27,561 nt of DNA from JABCPE02 sp963509715 (GCA_963509715.1 CAUPCB010000020.1:1-27561), one strand, 5' to 3'. Positions 7,703 to 14,477 are shown, numbered from the stretch's first letter. Notes: generated from the letters alone by a model not told the origin. Program-made: numbers and translations.

Positions 7703-8118
7703 TTTTTTATTTTTTTAAATCTTTCTATTGTTTCTATTATTGTTATTCGGTCGAACTTAAAGCCTCTTAATCTGGCTAATTGTTCTAATTGTTCAAATCT
7801 TTCTGCGCCTATTTTCTTTATCAGGTTCTCTCTGTATGGTATCAAATTGCCGTGTTCGTAGAGATTGCATTGCTGGCATTGTGCGTGAATATTATCAAGG
7901 TCAAACCTCACACTGCCATAATTACCCCTGCTGAAATAATGCCCTGCGTTGCATTGGCTTTTTGATTTCAATTTTTTGCACGATATACAAATAAAATCGC
8001 CCTGTTCATTTATCGCATCTCTTTGCCTTACATAGGCATTTACAAGTTTTTGGGCTTCTTCTATCAACTTGCCCAGCTTCTTGTTTTTATACTTTTGTAT
8101 TGTTTTTGCTTCTATCAC
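7699..8118 (-). CDS. ninG: NinG/Rap-like recombination endonuclease
   Basis: The 139-aa protein has the NinG arrangement: a charged N-terminal helix, a CxxC pair (C44, C47), AGHYFSRG (about 58-65) and a second CxxC pair (C81, C84) followed by NLYEHGN. In lambda, NinG (Rap) targets recombination intermediates with a zinc-dependent nuclease related to HNH. The start is GTG at 8118. It overlaps the ASCH gene and stands at the head of the packaging genes. Confidence 0.85.
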   Translation of the reverse strand: MIEAKTIQKYKNKKLGKLIEEAQKLVNAYVRQRDAINEQGDFICISCKKLKSKSQCNAGHYFSRGNYGSVRFDLDNIHAQCQQCNLYEHGNLIPYRENLIKKIGAERFEQLEQLARLRGFKFDRITIIETIERFKKIKK

Positions 8119-8157
8119 CTTACAAAGGTCGCACTAATATAATTATTTTTGTTAAAT

Positions 8158-8211
8158 AAAAGCGGTTTAAAGTACGAAAAATCAAACTTTTACATTTTAA
8201 AAACCGCTTTT
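8158..8211. terminator. Long-loop terminator-like hairpin
   Basis: The 11-bp arms AAAAGCGGTTT (8158-8168) and AAACCGCTTTT (8201-8211) are perfect inverted copies with a 32-nt loop. They lie directly after the stop of the WYL_2 gene on the minus strand, and the second arm ends in T4ATTT. It may stop or attenuate transcription before ninG. Confidence 0.5.
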
Positions 8212-8218
8212 TGTGACA

Positions 8219-8530
8219 TTACACTAAATTAAATTTTTTAAAGCATCTGAATTCATTTATTTCAGTGTCAAAATACACCTGAACAGTGTCATTTTGTTTG
8301 CGCTGGTTTTGTTCTGTTTTTGGCATCAAATCAGGGCTTAATGTACCCCACGCCTCACGAATTTCGCCATTTACTTTTTGAAAGTAAAACCGCACTATTT
8401 TAGTCTGCATTTCTTTTTTTAATTTGAAATTTGCCCACGCTTTTTTCAAACATTCTGAAAAGCTGATGCCTGTTTGTTTGAAGAACTGCCAAGCAAGGCT
8501 CATTATATTTTTTAGGTTTGTTGCTTTCAT
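8219..8530 (-). CDS. WYL_2 (Sm-like SH3 beta-barrel) family protein, formerly DUF2693
   Basis: The 103-aa protein has an N-terminal helical part (AWQFFKQTGISFSECLKKAW) typical of Bacteroidota mobile-element proteins. A compact barrel follows with VRFYFQKVNGEIREAWGTLSPD and a C-terminal VYFDTEINEFRCFK strand pair. The family is found on phages and plasmids; its ligand is unknown, though an SH3/Sm-like barrel suggests nucleic-acid or protein binding. It is expressed with the two genes upstream. Confidence 0.75.
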   Translation of the reverse strand: MKATNLKNIMSLAWQFFKQTGISFSECLKKAWANFKLKKEMQTKIVRFYFQKVNGEIREAWGTLSPDLMPKTEQNQRKQNDTVQVYFDTEINEFRCFKKFNLV

Positions 8531-8541
8531 TTTGTTTCGGT

Positions 8542-8895
8542 TTAATATAATTTTTCAAAAATTCTTTCAGAAATCTGCTCTTCGTAGTCTTTCACTTCAA
8601 ATTCGTGATCTTCATCGTGGGTAATTCTACCAGTCAGCACCTCTTCGATGATTTGCGCCAGTTCTTCGCCAAAGTGATACTTATTAGCGTGCGCTGTTGA
8701 AGCAAAAATGCCATAATTTACCCACTTTTTGCCTATTGATAATAGTCTGTTGTCGGTCTTTATAATTTCAGCTGCCAAATCATCTGTAAGGCTTCTTAAT
8801 TCTTCATAACCAAAGTTACCCTTGTTTTTTTTAAGCTCATTAAATAAGTTTTTTGATCTGTTGATTTCGTTTTGCATTTCTTCTATTGTTTTCAT
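8542..8895 (-). CDS. Hypothetical acidic phage protein
   Basis: I do not recognise this 117-aa protein. The N-terminal 60 residues are helical and probably coiled coil (NEINRSKNLFNELKK). A middle NYGIFASTAHANKYHFG segment and an acidic C-terminal half rich in Glu/Asp follow. It is the second gene of the leftward operon that starts at the 9.4-kb promoter. No membrane segment or metal motif is seen. Confidence 0.65.
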   Translation of the reverse strand: MKTIEEMQNEINRSKNLFNELKKNKGNFGYEELRSLTDDLAAEIIKTDNRLLSIGKKWVNYGIFASTAHANKYHFGEELAQIIEEVLTGRITHDEDHEFEVKDYEEQISERIFEKLY

Positions 8896-8926
8896 TTTGA
8901 TTTATTTTTTAAGTTAATATTTAAAA

Positions 8927-9361
8927 TTAAGCGATTAGCTGTGAGTTTAATGCACCCTCTACGAGTTTCGCAGTGTGCTGGCTTCTGATTTTTTCAAAAG
9001 CTTTTTTTGTTACAGTATAAACCTTGTAACCTTTGTCTGAAAGGTAGCAGAATGATACCCCACGCCCTTTCAATTCAAGGTTTGTATAAAGGCTTTTATA
9101 CTGCCCCATTGTTTCAAAAAGTATTTCTACTTTTTCAGTTTCAGTTGTTGCGTATTTTGCAACAACATTATTGTGCTGCTGAATAGCAATGCCATTGAAT
9201 GCCACTTGCCCACGCCCGCACTCTTTAACTTCTAAAACATTCAGTTCAGCATCATAAGCAACTGTTCTGAACAGGTCGAATGCTACTTGCATAGTTTGAA
9301 CCATTACACCTGTGTTAGTAGTTTCTGTTTTTCTAAATCTGTTTATCATTGCAGTTGCCAT
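8927..9361 (-). CDS. Hypothetical protein, first gene of the leftward packaging operon
   Basis: This 144-aa protein is of a type seen in Bacteroidota elements but has no function I can name. It begins MATAMINRFRKTETTNTGVM, has a central Cys/Gly-rich ECGRGQVAFNG segment and ends in a basic helix (KKAFEKIRSQH). It is transcribed from the divergent control region at 9406-9437, so it is the promoter-proximal gene of the packaging side and would be switched with it. Confidence 0.65.
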   Translation of the reverse strand: MATAMINRFRKTETTNTGVMVQTMQVAFDLFRTVAYDAELNVLEVKECGRGQVAFNGIAIQQHNNVVAKYATTETEKVEILFETMGQYKSLYTNLELKGRGVSFCYLSDKGYKVYTVTKKAFEKIRSQHTAKLVEGALNSQLIA

Positions 9362-9405
9362 ATCTTTTTGTTTTAATTGTTATACTTTGTTTTAATTTTC
9401 TTATG

Positions 9406-9437
9406 CAAATATATAACAAATAGTTTAATATAACAAA
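9406..9437 (-). promoter_or_regulatory. Leftward promoter of the packaging operon
   Basis: On the minus strand TTTG (9434-9437), 20 bp, and TATATTTG (9406-9413) form a near-perfect Bacteroidota promoter. The -33 element lies inside operator box 2 and the spacer contains box 1, so a repressor bound there would block it directly. Confidence 0.7.
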
Positions 9438-9440
9438 TAA
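9412..9440. promoter_or_regulatory. Operator boxes 1 and 2 (TATAACAAATAR)
   Basis: Two direct copies of the 12-mer TATAACAAATAR lie at 9412-9423 and 9429-9440, 17 bp apart start to start. They overlap the leftward promoter, and a third copy lies in the spacer of the divergent promoter. The adjacent XRE protein is the obvious candidate binder. Confidence 0.55.
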
Positions 9441-9527
9441 TTATATGAATATTTTTGCATTATTTATTTAAGTTATTGATTTTCAATAAGAATAATTTTA
9501 AAACTTTTTGTTTGATAAAAACTAATA

Positions 9528-9556
9528 TTGTATAACAAATAATTTTATTACCTTTG
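9528..9556 (+). promoter_or_regulatory. Rightward promoter of the XRE gene with operator box 3
   Basis: TTG at 9528-9530, an 18-bp spacer and TACCTTTG at 9549-9556 form the promoter. The spacer starts with the third copy of TATAACAAATAA (9531-9542), so the XRE gene is probably autoregulated. Confidence 0.65.
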
Positions 9557-9576
9557 TCAAAGCAAAAAAATATAAA

Positions 9577-9825
9577 ATGAAACTAAGAATAAAAGAAGTT
9601 CAGCAGCGAAAGAACATTAAAAATGTTGAACTCGCTAAAATTATAGATATGACACCCCAGCAGGTTGCGAATTATCATTCAGAAGATAGAATGCCTCCTC
9701 TTTCTACTTTGGAAAAGATAGCATCAGCGTTAAACTGTGAGATTGCAGAGCTTCTTCCAGTGGGTGAAGGCTTTTATCACTCTTATGATGAAAACGGAAA
9801 TTGGCAGGGAATCAGAAAAAAATAA
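9577..9825 (+). CDS. XRE-family small repressor
   Basis: The 82-aa protein is a single Cro/CI-type helix-turn-helix: IKEVQQRKNIKNVELAKIID then MTPQQVANYHS as the recognition helix region (about 24-40), followed by LEKIASALN. The short tail HSYDENGNWQG has no other domain. It lies behind its own promoter and divergent from the packaging operon, with shared operator boxes between them. It likely controls both, as the Cro-like arm of a second switch. It is followed after 3 nt by the 118-aa gene. Confidence 0.8.
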   Translation: MKLRIKEVQQRKNIKNVELAKIIDMTPQQVANYHSEDRMPPLSTLEKIASALNCEIAELLPVGEGFYHSYDENGNWQGIRKK

Positions 9826-9828
9826 AAC

Positions 9829-10185
9829 ATGAAAATAGCAGAAATAAAAATGCCAAAATTCCTCTTGGCAGAAGAACCGCAGGATAGAGTATTTAAATAT
9901 ATCTATTCTCCTCACTACTTATCTCTGGTGCTGATTATTCCAGAGGAAATAGCCACGGTTACCCTCAACAAGAACAACTTAAATAAGCCTCGCAAGGCTT
10001 ATCATTACGGAAGCGAGGTGTTTGAATTGGTTTTAATTCAGAACAATGTAGAAGCCACAGGAGGCGCTATGTCTCCCATAATATCCGAAGCAGAGTTCTT
10101 GGATGAAGCGTGGGAGTGGTATGCTGATTATCTAAGATGGGAAGACAATAATATAGACAATGAGACAAGGTCTAACTTGAATTAG
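9829..10185 (+). CDS. Hypothetical protein paired with the XRE repressor
   Basis: I do not recognise this 118-aa acidic protein. It has a beta-rich first half (YLSLVLIIPEEIATVTLN) and an acidic, Trp-rich end (DEAWEWYADYLRWEDN). It starts 3 nt after the XRE stop, so the two are one transcript. The pairing with a small HTH protein could mean an antirepressor or a toxin-antitoxin partner, but nothing in the sequence decides this. Confidence 0.6.
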   Translation: MKIAEIKMPKFLLAEEPQDRVFKYIYSPHYLSLVLIIPEEIATVTLNKNNLNKPRKAYHYGSEVFELVLIQNNVEATGGAMSPIISEAEFLDEAWEWYADYLRWEDNNIDNETRSNLN

Positions 10186-10189
10186 ACCT
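10168..10189 (+). repeat. Hairpin over the stop codon
   Basis: The perfect 8-bp inverted repeat AGGTCTAA/TTAGACCT has a 6-nt loop and spans the stop codon of the 118-aa gene. No T-run follows directly, so it may stabilise the 3' end rather than terminate. Confidence 0.4.
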
Positions 10190-10202
10190 AAGACAAATAA
10201 AA

Positions 10203-10223
10203 AATCCCCCAAATAGGGGGATT
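10203..10223. terminator. Terminator between convergent genes
   Basis: An AATCCCCC/GGGGGATT stem has a 5-nt loop. On the minus strand it is followed by a T6 run, making it a strong terminator for the ImmA/IrrE gene. It can also serve the plus-strand XRE pair, though its T-run there is weaker. Confidence 0.8.
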
Positions 10224-10228
10224 GTATT

Positions 10229-11278
10229 TTAGAGCATTTTAATAACCCTCAACTTGTCTGTTTTAAAAACATCATCTATTATGTCTTTTGGAAGGGCAAA
10301 ATACTCTTCAAAATCCTTGTCTCCATATCCTAATTCCTCTTTAAATAAAGAATATGCCATTTTTATTGATTTAGGAGCATCAATAGAAACACTCTCTTTC
10401 TCCATTTTTCTCTCTCCATTCCTACTTAATTCTGTCCTAAAATAAATTGCTCTTTGTTTGTCTATACAATTCAGGTATTCCGCTCTTACAATAATTGATG
10501 CTTTGGAGGTAAGCCAATATTTTTTTAATATTGCTAAATCTCCTATTTTCATGCCATATAGTGAGTTTTTTATATGCTTTTCAGGCATAAGAAATTGACT
10601 TGCAAACCTATTAGCCTCCCTTTCCTTGTTTCTATCTTCCGAAATAGGAAATTCATTTTCATTATGCATAACCAAATGCCCCAATTCGTGCGCTAATGTA
10701 AATCGTTTTCTGTCATTAGACATGTTCTTATTGATAATAATAATAGGATAACCTTTTTTAGTAAAAAAAGAAATTCCATCAAACCCCTCTAATGCTTCTA
10801 TTTCATAAACGATTATTCCTACATTTTCAAGGGCAGATATAATATCCTTTACTGGCTCATCTTCAGCTATTCCCATCGTTCTTCTGGTGTAATCTGCTAT
10901 ATAATCAGTAGAAAAACCATCATCTACATTTAAAGATTTTACTTTATAGTCTACCCACTCCACAGAATCAGACATCTCATCAACTATATATCCTATTATC
11001 TGACATTGTTTTTCAAATCTTGATATATCTTTTTTACTTATTCCTGCTTTTTTTCTATAATTGTTATTGTCAAATGAAATATTGGTTTTTCTCTTATAAA
11101 AATCTTTAGGAAACCCTAAAAATTTAACAATCCTATTTTGAACATCATCGGACAAAATATCCAGCCCCTTCTCAAACTTGGAAAGGTTAGATTGTGACAG
11201 TCCGACAATATTTTTTGCTAATTCTGATTGTGTCAGCCCTCTATATTCTCGTGCGAACACAAGTTGTTTGTTGTCCAT
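10229..11278 (-). CDS. XRE-HTH fused to ImmA/IrrE-type zinc peptidase
   Basis: The 349-aa protein has an N-terminal XRE helix-turn-helix (GLTQSELAKNIVGLSQSNLSK, about 14-34), then a helical linker. A COG2856/M78 metallopeptidase domain follows, with HELGH (about 197-201) and a downstream Glu-rich helix (EREANRFASQFLMP, about 219-232). A further C-terminal helical part ends the protein. Proteins of this type cleave phage repressors (ImmA) or act as antitoxins in RosmerTA-like systems. It is the second gene after the 212-aa gene, in a cassette with its own promoter and terminator. Confidence 0.85.
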   Translation of the reverse strand: MDNKQLVFAREYRGLTQSELAKNIVGLSQSNLSKFEKGLDILSDDVQNRIVKFLGFPKDFYKRKTNISFDNNNYRKKAGISKKDISRFEKQCQIIGYIVDEMSDSVEWVDYKVKSLNVDDGFSTDYIADYTRRTMGIAEDEPVKDIISALENVGIIVYEIEALEGFDGISFFTKKGYPIIIINKNMSNDRKRFTLAHELGHLVMHNENEFPISEDRNKEREANRFASQFLMPEKHIKNSLYGMKIGDLAILKKYWLTSKASIIVRAEYLNCIDKQRAIYFRTELSRNGERKMEKESVSIDAPKSIKMAYSLFKEELGYGDKDFEEYFALPKDIIDDVFKTDKLRVIKML

Positions 11279-11298
11279 AAATGTTTTAAATTAAAAAA

Positions 11299-11318
11299 AG
11301 GAGTTTCCAAGAATAATT
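11299..11318 (+). repeat. Inverted repeat copy 1 flanking the 212-aa gene
   Basis: The 20-mer AGGAGTTTCCAAGAATAATT lies in the 49-nt gap between the two cassette genes. The same sequence with one change lies in reverse orientation at 11984-12003. Confidence 0.6.
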
Positions 11319-11327
11319 AGTTATACA

Positions 11328-11966
11328 TTAAGCTTGTTTTTTCTTCAAGCCGCTTTTTAATTTTGGAGTATTTACCTCTTTAGCAGATTTTTCTACTTTC
11401 AGAATTGGTTTTATTACTCCTACATCATTTTGGTTTATACTAAACTTTATCTCTCCATCATCAATATAAATCAATTGAGGATTAACAAAGTTGCCAAATT
11501 TATCCCTTTGATAGCCAAAATATAAAATAGGTTCTTCATTATAGCCTGATTCAGCAAATAAATCTAAAACCTGATTTTGGCTAAGGATAGATTGAACATT
11601 TTGCGTTTTAATGTTCATTGGATACCCTTTTTTGTCTAATTTCTTAAACAAAATAATATATCCATTCTTTCTAAAAACAATCCTTTTATGTTTACCAAAA
11701 AAAGTATTATTTCCAAACTCTTTTTGCAATTCATCCATAAAAGAAGTTTGCATGATTGCAGCCTCAAAACCTCTCGCCCTTGATTCTGGCGGATATAAAT
11801 TGATGCTTTTGTTTGCCCTGTTCAACGCTGTATTAAAAACACCAAACATTCGTGGCAAATCTTTTTTTAAATCTAATTTACAAGCATCAAGCGTTGCTAA
11901 CGCCCTTTTTCCTTGTATCCTTCGCAAAGAATTCGTATCTTTGCCTATCAAAAATAATCTACTCAT
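11328..11966 (-). CDS. Putative RosmerT-like toxin/partner of the ImmA-XRE protein
   Basis: The 212-aa basic protein has no catalytic motif I can name. Features are an N-terminal helical region, a central RGFEAAIMQTSFMDELQ stretch, HKRIVFRKNGYIILFKKLDK, GYPMNIKTQNVQS and a beta-rich end, ILYFGYQRDKFGNFVNPQL. This pattern resembles the protein that commonly precedes XRE-COG2856 genes in RosmerTA-like loci. It is the first gene after a dedicated promoter and 5' hairpin and is flanked by inverted 20-bp repeats. A toxin role is inferred from the gene pair, not shown by the sequence. Confidence 0.6.
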   Translation of the reverse strand: MSRLFLIGKDTNSLRRIQGKRALATLDACKLDLKKDLPRMFGVFNTALNRANKSINLYPPESRARGFEAAIMQTSFMDELQKEFGNNTFFGKHKRIVFRKNGYIILFKKLDKKGYPMNIKTQNVQSILSQNQVLDLFAESGYNEEPILYFGYQRDKFGNFVNPQLIYIDDGEIKFSINQNDVGVIKPILKVEKSAKEVNTPKLKSGLKKKQA

Positions 11967-11983
11967 ATTCTTTTAATAATTTA

Positions 11984-12003
11984 AATTATTCTTGAAAACT
12001 CCT
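11984..12003 (-). repeat. Inverted repeat copy 2 flanking the 212-aa gene
   Basis: The minus strand reads AGGAGTTTTCAAGAATAATT, 19 of 20 bases identical to the plus-strand copy at 11299-11318. It lies in the leader of the 212-aa gene, directly after the 5' hairpin. Confidence 0.6.
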
Positions 12004-12027
12004 AATTCTCTGCCTCCACAGAGAATT
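12004..12027 (-). promoter_or_regulatory. Leader hairpin of the toxin-antitoxin-like cassette
   Basis: The perfect 9-bp stem AATTCTCTG/CAGAGAATT has a six-base loop that reads TGGAGG in the transcript. It would form at the very 5' end of the mRNA, given the -7 box at 12039-12046. It may protect the mRNA or control translation. Confidence 0.5.
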
Positions 12028-12038
12028 TTTTATTACTG

Positions 12039-12046
12039 CAAATATA
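12039..12046 (-). promoter_or_regulatory. Promoter of the two-gene cassette
   Basis: The minus strand reads TATATTTG, a perfect -7 box, about 73 nt upstream of the 212-aa start. No good -33 TTG is present at 19-21 bp. The surrounding DNA is extremely AT-rich. Confidence 0.5.
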
Positions 12047-12165
12047 TAAAAAATATAATATTATTGTATATAATTTTTGCAAAAAATTGTATTATTTTCT
12101 CTTATTGAAAATATCAGCGTTATTTTTCAAAACCAGTTGGTCTTGTTGTAATTTTCAGGAAAAAG

Positions 12166-12193
12166 AAATAGCGAAGTTTATACCTCACTATTT
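12166..12193 (-). terminator. Terminator of the leftward early operon
   Basis: The 12-bp stem (12166-12177 with 12182-12193, including two G-T pairs) closes a 4-nt loop that overlaps the stop codon of the DUF3310 gene. On the minus strand it is followed by CTTTTTCC. This closes the long operon that starts near 24.2 kb and isolates the toxin-antitoxin-like cassette. Confidence 0.7.
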
Positions 12194-12408
12194 TTTGCTA
12201 ATTCCCTGTTAAGATACCAAATGGCTTTTTCTAAATCCTCTCTGAATTTTTTAGGGTCTTTCTTTCCTGCTCGGCTGATGTATTTCACAGCGTTGCCGAG
12301 GTGGAAATTTAGGTTTTGGTCTTCAATAAAGTCTATTACTTCAATCCTTCCAGCGTTGTAATGGCTTGGGTGGTCTACTTTTTCTTCTGTAAATGCTGAG
12401 TCGTTCAT
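12178..12408 (-). CDS. DUF3310 protein (T7 gp1.7-related family)
   Basis: The 76-aa protein has the full DUF3310 signature: VDHPSHYNAG near residue 11, EVIDFIE, FHLGNAVKYISRAGKK and a final DLEKAIWYLNREL helix. The T7 member gp1.7 is a nucleotide kinase; most members are uncharacterised. It is the last gene of the early operon, with a terminator over its stop codon. Confidence 0.9.
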   Translation of the reverse strand: MNDSAFTEEKVDHPSHYNAGRIEVIDFIEDQNLNFHLGNAVKYISRAGKKDPKKFREDLEKAIWYLNRELAKNSEV

Positions 12409-12411
12409 GAT

Positions 12412-12726
12412 TTACTTGTTTAAATGTTCAAATCTTAATCCTCTTGCGTAGGATTGGAAATTTATTTTTGCATGTTGAGGGTTTATAATGCTATCAAAAG
12501 TATCATCCTGCCACTGGAAGATGAGGTTTTTGGGCAAATCGTTGTCTATATCGTAGATTACATCTCTTGCAGTGAATAAATACTCTCCGAAGCACAAAAG
12601 CCCTGTCAAATCATCTCCTACGGCATAATCAAAGAACACCTCGTGTTTCTCCTCAAATAGCCTGATGTATTCTTTCAGAATATCATCTAATTTTTCCCTT
12701 ATTTTCATCACTAAATAAAAAATCAA
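12412..12726 (-). CDS. Hypothetical acidic protein
   Basis: This 104-aa protein is unrecognised. It has an N-terminal amphipathic helix (IREKLDDILKEYIRLFEEK), a mixed middle with two Cys, and a C-terminal QSYARGLRFEHLNK. The ATG at 12726 overlaps the preceding gene by 44 nt. The internal ATG at 12708 (MKIREKLDD) gives a smaller overlap and is a reasonable alternative start. Confidence 0.6.
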   Translation of the reverse strand: MIFYLVMKIREKLDDILKEYIRLFEEKHEVFFDYAVGDDLTGLLCFGEYLFTARDVIYDIDNDLPKNLIFQWQDDTFDSIINPQHAKINFQSYARGLRFEHLNK

Positions 12727-12892
12727 CTAAATATATTAATACAAATATTAAATTTAAAAATCCAAAAAGAATAGTGTAGGCTTCTCTACTTTCCTTATTC
12801 CATTTCAATAAATTGAATGACAAGTTGAATATAGAAACACTTAAATAGCATATGATATTGGCTATTATAATTACTATTATAAATTTTCTCAT
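12683..12892 (-). CDS. Small two-helix membrane protein
   Basis: The 69-aa protein has two predicted transmembrane helices (about 4-25 and 39-62), separated by the polar segment KWNKESREA and followed by a charged tail. It could be a holin-like or superinfection-exclusion protein, but its place in the early operon, far from any lysis gene, gives no support for lysis. It overlaps the upstream gene by 4 nt. Confidence 0.6.
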   Translation of the reverse strand: MRKFIIVIIIANIICYLSVSIFNLSFNLLKWNKESREAYTILFGFLNLIFVLIYLVDFLFSDENKGKIR

Positions 12893-13338
12893 AATCCTAA
12901 AACTTTTATTTGTTCTTCTGTAAGTGGTTCAAAGTTTGTATAATACCCTCCCGTTTCTTCACATGCGAAAGGGAAACCTTCTATATCATTTTCGTTATAA
13001 TCACTCAAATGACCTATAACTGTATTTTGTATTCCAACATCTTTAATCACAGCCCAAAACTTACCCCACTTTCCTAAATAATCATTGTAATCTATAGGTC
13101 TTTCTTGGCTGAAACCTCGCAAAGTATATTCAGTAAAAGATAACACTGGTTCATTCTCCTCTAAACTTCGTTTACCTTCTTTTGTATACATCACCTTACT
13201 TATTTTACCATCAAACATTACTTCTACAGGATACCAAATCTCTTCAGTAACATCTATAACTTTTCCCCAACCGAAACTATAATCAAATACTTTATCGCCT
13301 ATTTTAAATATTTGTTTTTTCATTTCTATAAATTTCAA
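12889..13338 (-). CDS. Hypothetical phage protein with N-terminal SH3-like strands
   Basis: The 149-aa protein starts with a KOW/SH3-like stretch (FKIGDKVFDYSFGWGKVIDV, then PVEVMFDG) and contains SFTEYTLRGFSQERPI, a pattern common in Bacteroidota phage proteins. The C-terminal half has GYYTNFEPLTEEQIK. The internal ATG at 13323 (MKKQIFKIGD) would shorten the overlap with the preceding gene and may be the true start. Function unknown. Confidence 0.65.
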   Translation of the reverse strand: MKFIEMKKQIFKIGDKVFDYSFGWGKVIDVTEEIWYPVEVMFDGKISKVMYTKEGKRSLEENEPVLSFTEYTLRGFSQERPIDYNDYLGKWGKFWAVIKDVGIQNTVIGHLSDYNENDIEGFPFACEETGGYYTNFEPLTEEQIKVLGL

Positions 13339-13732
13339 TTAACCTTTTTAATAATTCTATTTTTGCTTCTTCATAAGTATTACTGCTAAACATTGTAATT
13401 ATATTTGTGTTTGCATTTCTAATTTCACAAGAAAAGAAAATGTCATTTTCAATAAAATCCTTTGTAAGAATAATGCTATGGAATAAACCTTTTTTCCTGA
13501 ACCAAGCAAATACTTGCTCGTAGGTTGGGACTGAGCAAAAATCTTCTCCTAATTTACCATTGTTACAAGGTTTGATTTTTCTAATATCAATTATTCCCTT
13601 GTCATGAACCTCTGAACTTAGTATTAAAGTATTATGAGGATTTAACACAAATAAACACGGTTCATTAAATCCTATTTCTTTAAGTTCCTTCGCTATCTGA
13701 ACTGGAACTAAAAATTCTTCGTAGTCTATCAT
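13304..13732 (-). CDS. Hypothetical conserved Bacteroidota phage protein
   Basis: The 142-aa protein has PVQIAKELKEIGFNEPCLFV at the start, a PTYEQVFAWFRKKGLFHSI core and a final YEEAKIELLKRLIEIYR helix. This arrangement recurs in Bacteroidota phages and conjugative elements, without known function. It overlaps both neighbours (4 and 35 nt). Confidence 0.7.
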   Translation of the reverse strand: MIDYEEFLVPVQIAKELKEIGFNEPCLFVLNPHNTLILSSEVHDKGIIDIRKIKPCNNGKLGEDFCSVPTYEQVFAWFRKKGLFHSIILTKDFIENDIFFSCEIRNANTNIITMFSSNTYEEAKIELLKRLIEIYRNEKTNI

Positions 13733-14199
13733 AACAAAGGTTTTGCTATTTCGATTAAATCTCTAAAGTTTTCTAAAAATTTATCTCTAAGTTCTTGTGT
13801 TTTAAAAGATAAAATTCGCTGTGTATAAATACTAAAACTACCCTTTAATTCATTATCACTATATATTACTGTGCATTTTTCAGTACCATCTTCCCAATCA
13901 GGTTTCCATCCATCATTGTATCTATCTCTCAGCTGACATAATTGAGCAAGTGCTAAACATGCTTCAGCTTCTTCTTTTGTAGGGAATATATTTTTATCTC
14001 TGTAATCAGTAGAATGTCCTTCACTATAATCAATATCAGATAATTCACTAACAAACCACCCCTGTACTTCTCCAAATTCTTTCCAACTTTTAGGTAATTT
14101 CTTTTCAATTTTCTTAAAAACTATTTTCTTAAAAGTTGATTTTTCCCTATCAATTTCGTAGCCTTCTGGCACCTGTATTTTCATTTCTTTTATTTCCAT
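13729..14199 (-). CDS. Hypothetical conserved Bacteroidota phage protein
   Basis: The 156-aa protein begins IQVPEGYEIDREKSTFKKIV and has a strongly patterned core, FPTKEEAEACLALAQLCQLR then DRYNDGWKPDW, and ends DLIEIAKPLL. I know this pattern as a widespread phage protein of Bacteroidota; no activity is established. Its Trp-rich acidic middle suggests a protein or nucleic-acid binding fold. It overlaps the next gene by 4 nt. Confidence 0.75.
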   Translation of the reverse strand: MEIKEMKIQVPEGYEIDREKSTFKKIVFKKIEKKLPKSWKEFGEVQGWFVSELSDIDYSEGHSTDYRDKNIFPTKEEAEACLALAQLCQLRDRYNDGWKPDWEDGTEKCTVIYSDNELKGSFSIYTQRILSFKTQELRDKFLENFRDLIEIAKPLL

Positions 14200-14235
14200 C
14201 TTATTTATCTTTAATGTTACTATTTAGTAAGTTAC

Positions 14236-14466
14236 TTATTTGGCATATAAAGCCTTTATGGTGAACATACACGCTTCCTCTAACTTTGTTTGTGCGATAG
14301 AAATCAGTCTTTGCTTTTCTGCACTTGCGGGTGAAGTGTTTTTGTCACCCCTTTGTTTTTCTAACATATCAATAATACCTGCCAAATCAGACCTTACATC
14401 TTCTACTAAACTTGGCTCTGTTTTTAGATTATCAATATTACATCTTATCTCTCCTATTGTTTTCAT
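14236..14466 (-). CDS. Candidate Acb2/Tad1-type cyclic-nucleotide sponge (anti-CBASS)
   Basis: The 76-aa protein ends with IAQTKLEEACMFTIKALYAK (about 57-76). This matches the C-terminal helix of the Acb2/Tad1 hairpin family, with its A-x-T-K-L-E-E-A-x-M-W-x-x-K-A-L pattern. The N-terminal part is a second helix pair (LVEDVRSDLAGIIDMLEKQR). Acb2 proteins bind cyclic oligonucleotides and block CBASS. Length and position among small early accessory genes fit. Ligand residues were not checked, and Phe replaces the usual Trp after the conserved Met. Confidence 0.55.
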   Translation of the reverse strand: MKTIGEIRCNIDNLKTEPSLVEDVRSDLAGIIDMLEKQRGDKNTSPASAEKQRLISIAQTKLEEACMFTIKALYAK

Positions 14467-14477
14467 ATTCCATTGTT

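Noticed and set aside
8100..8118. Promoter GACCTTTG just before ninG
   Set aside because: It misses the T of the TAnnTTTG box, has no -33 element and would start transcription at the start codon.
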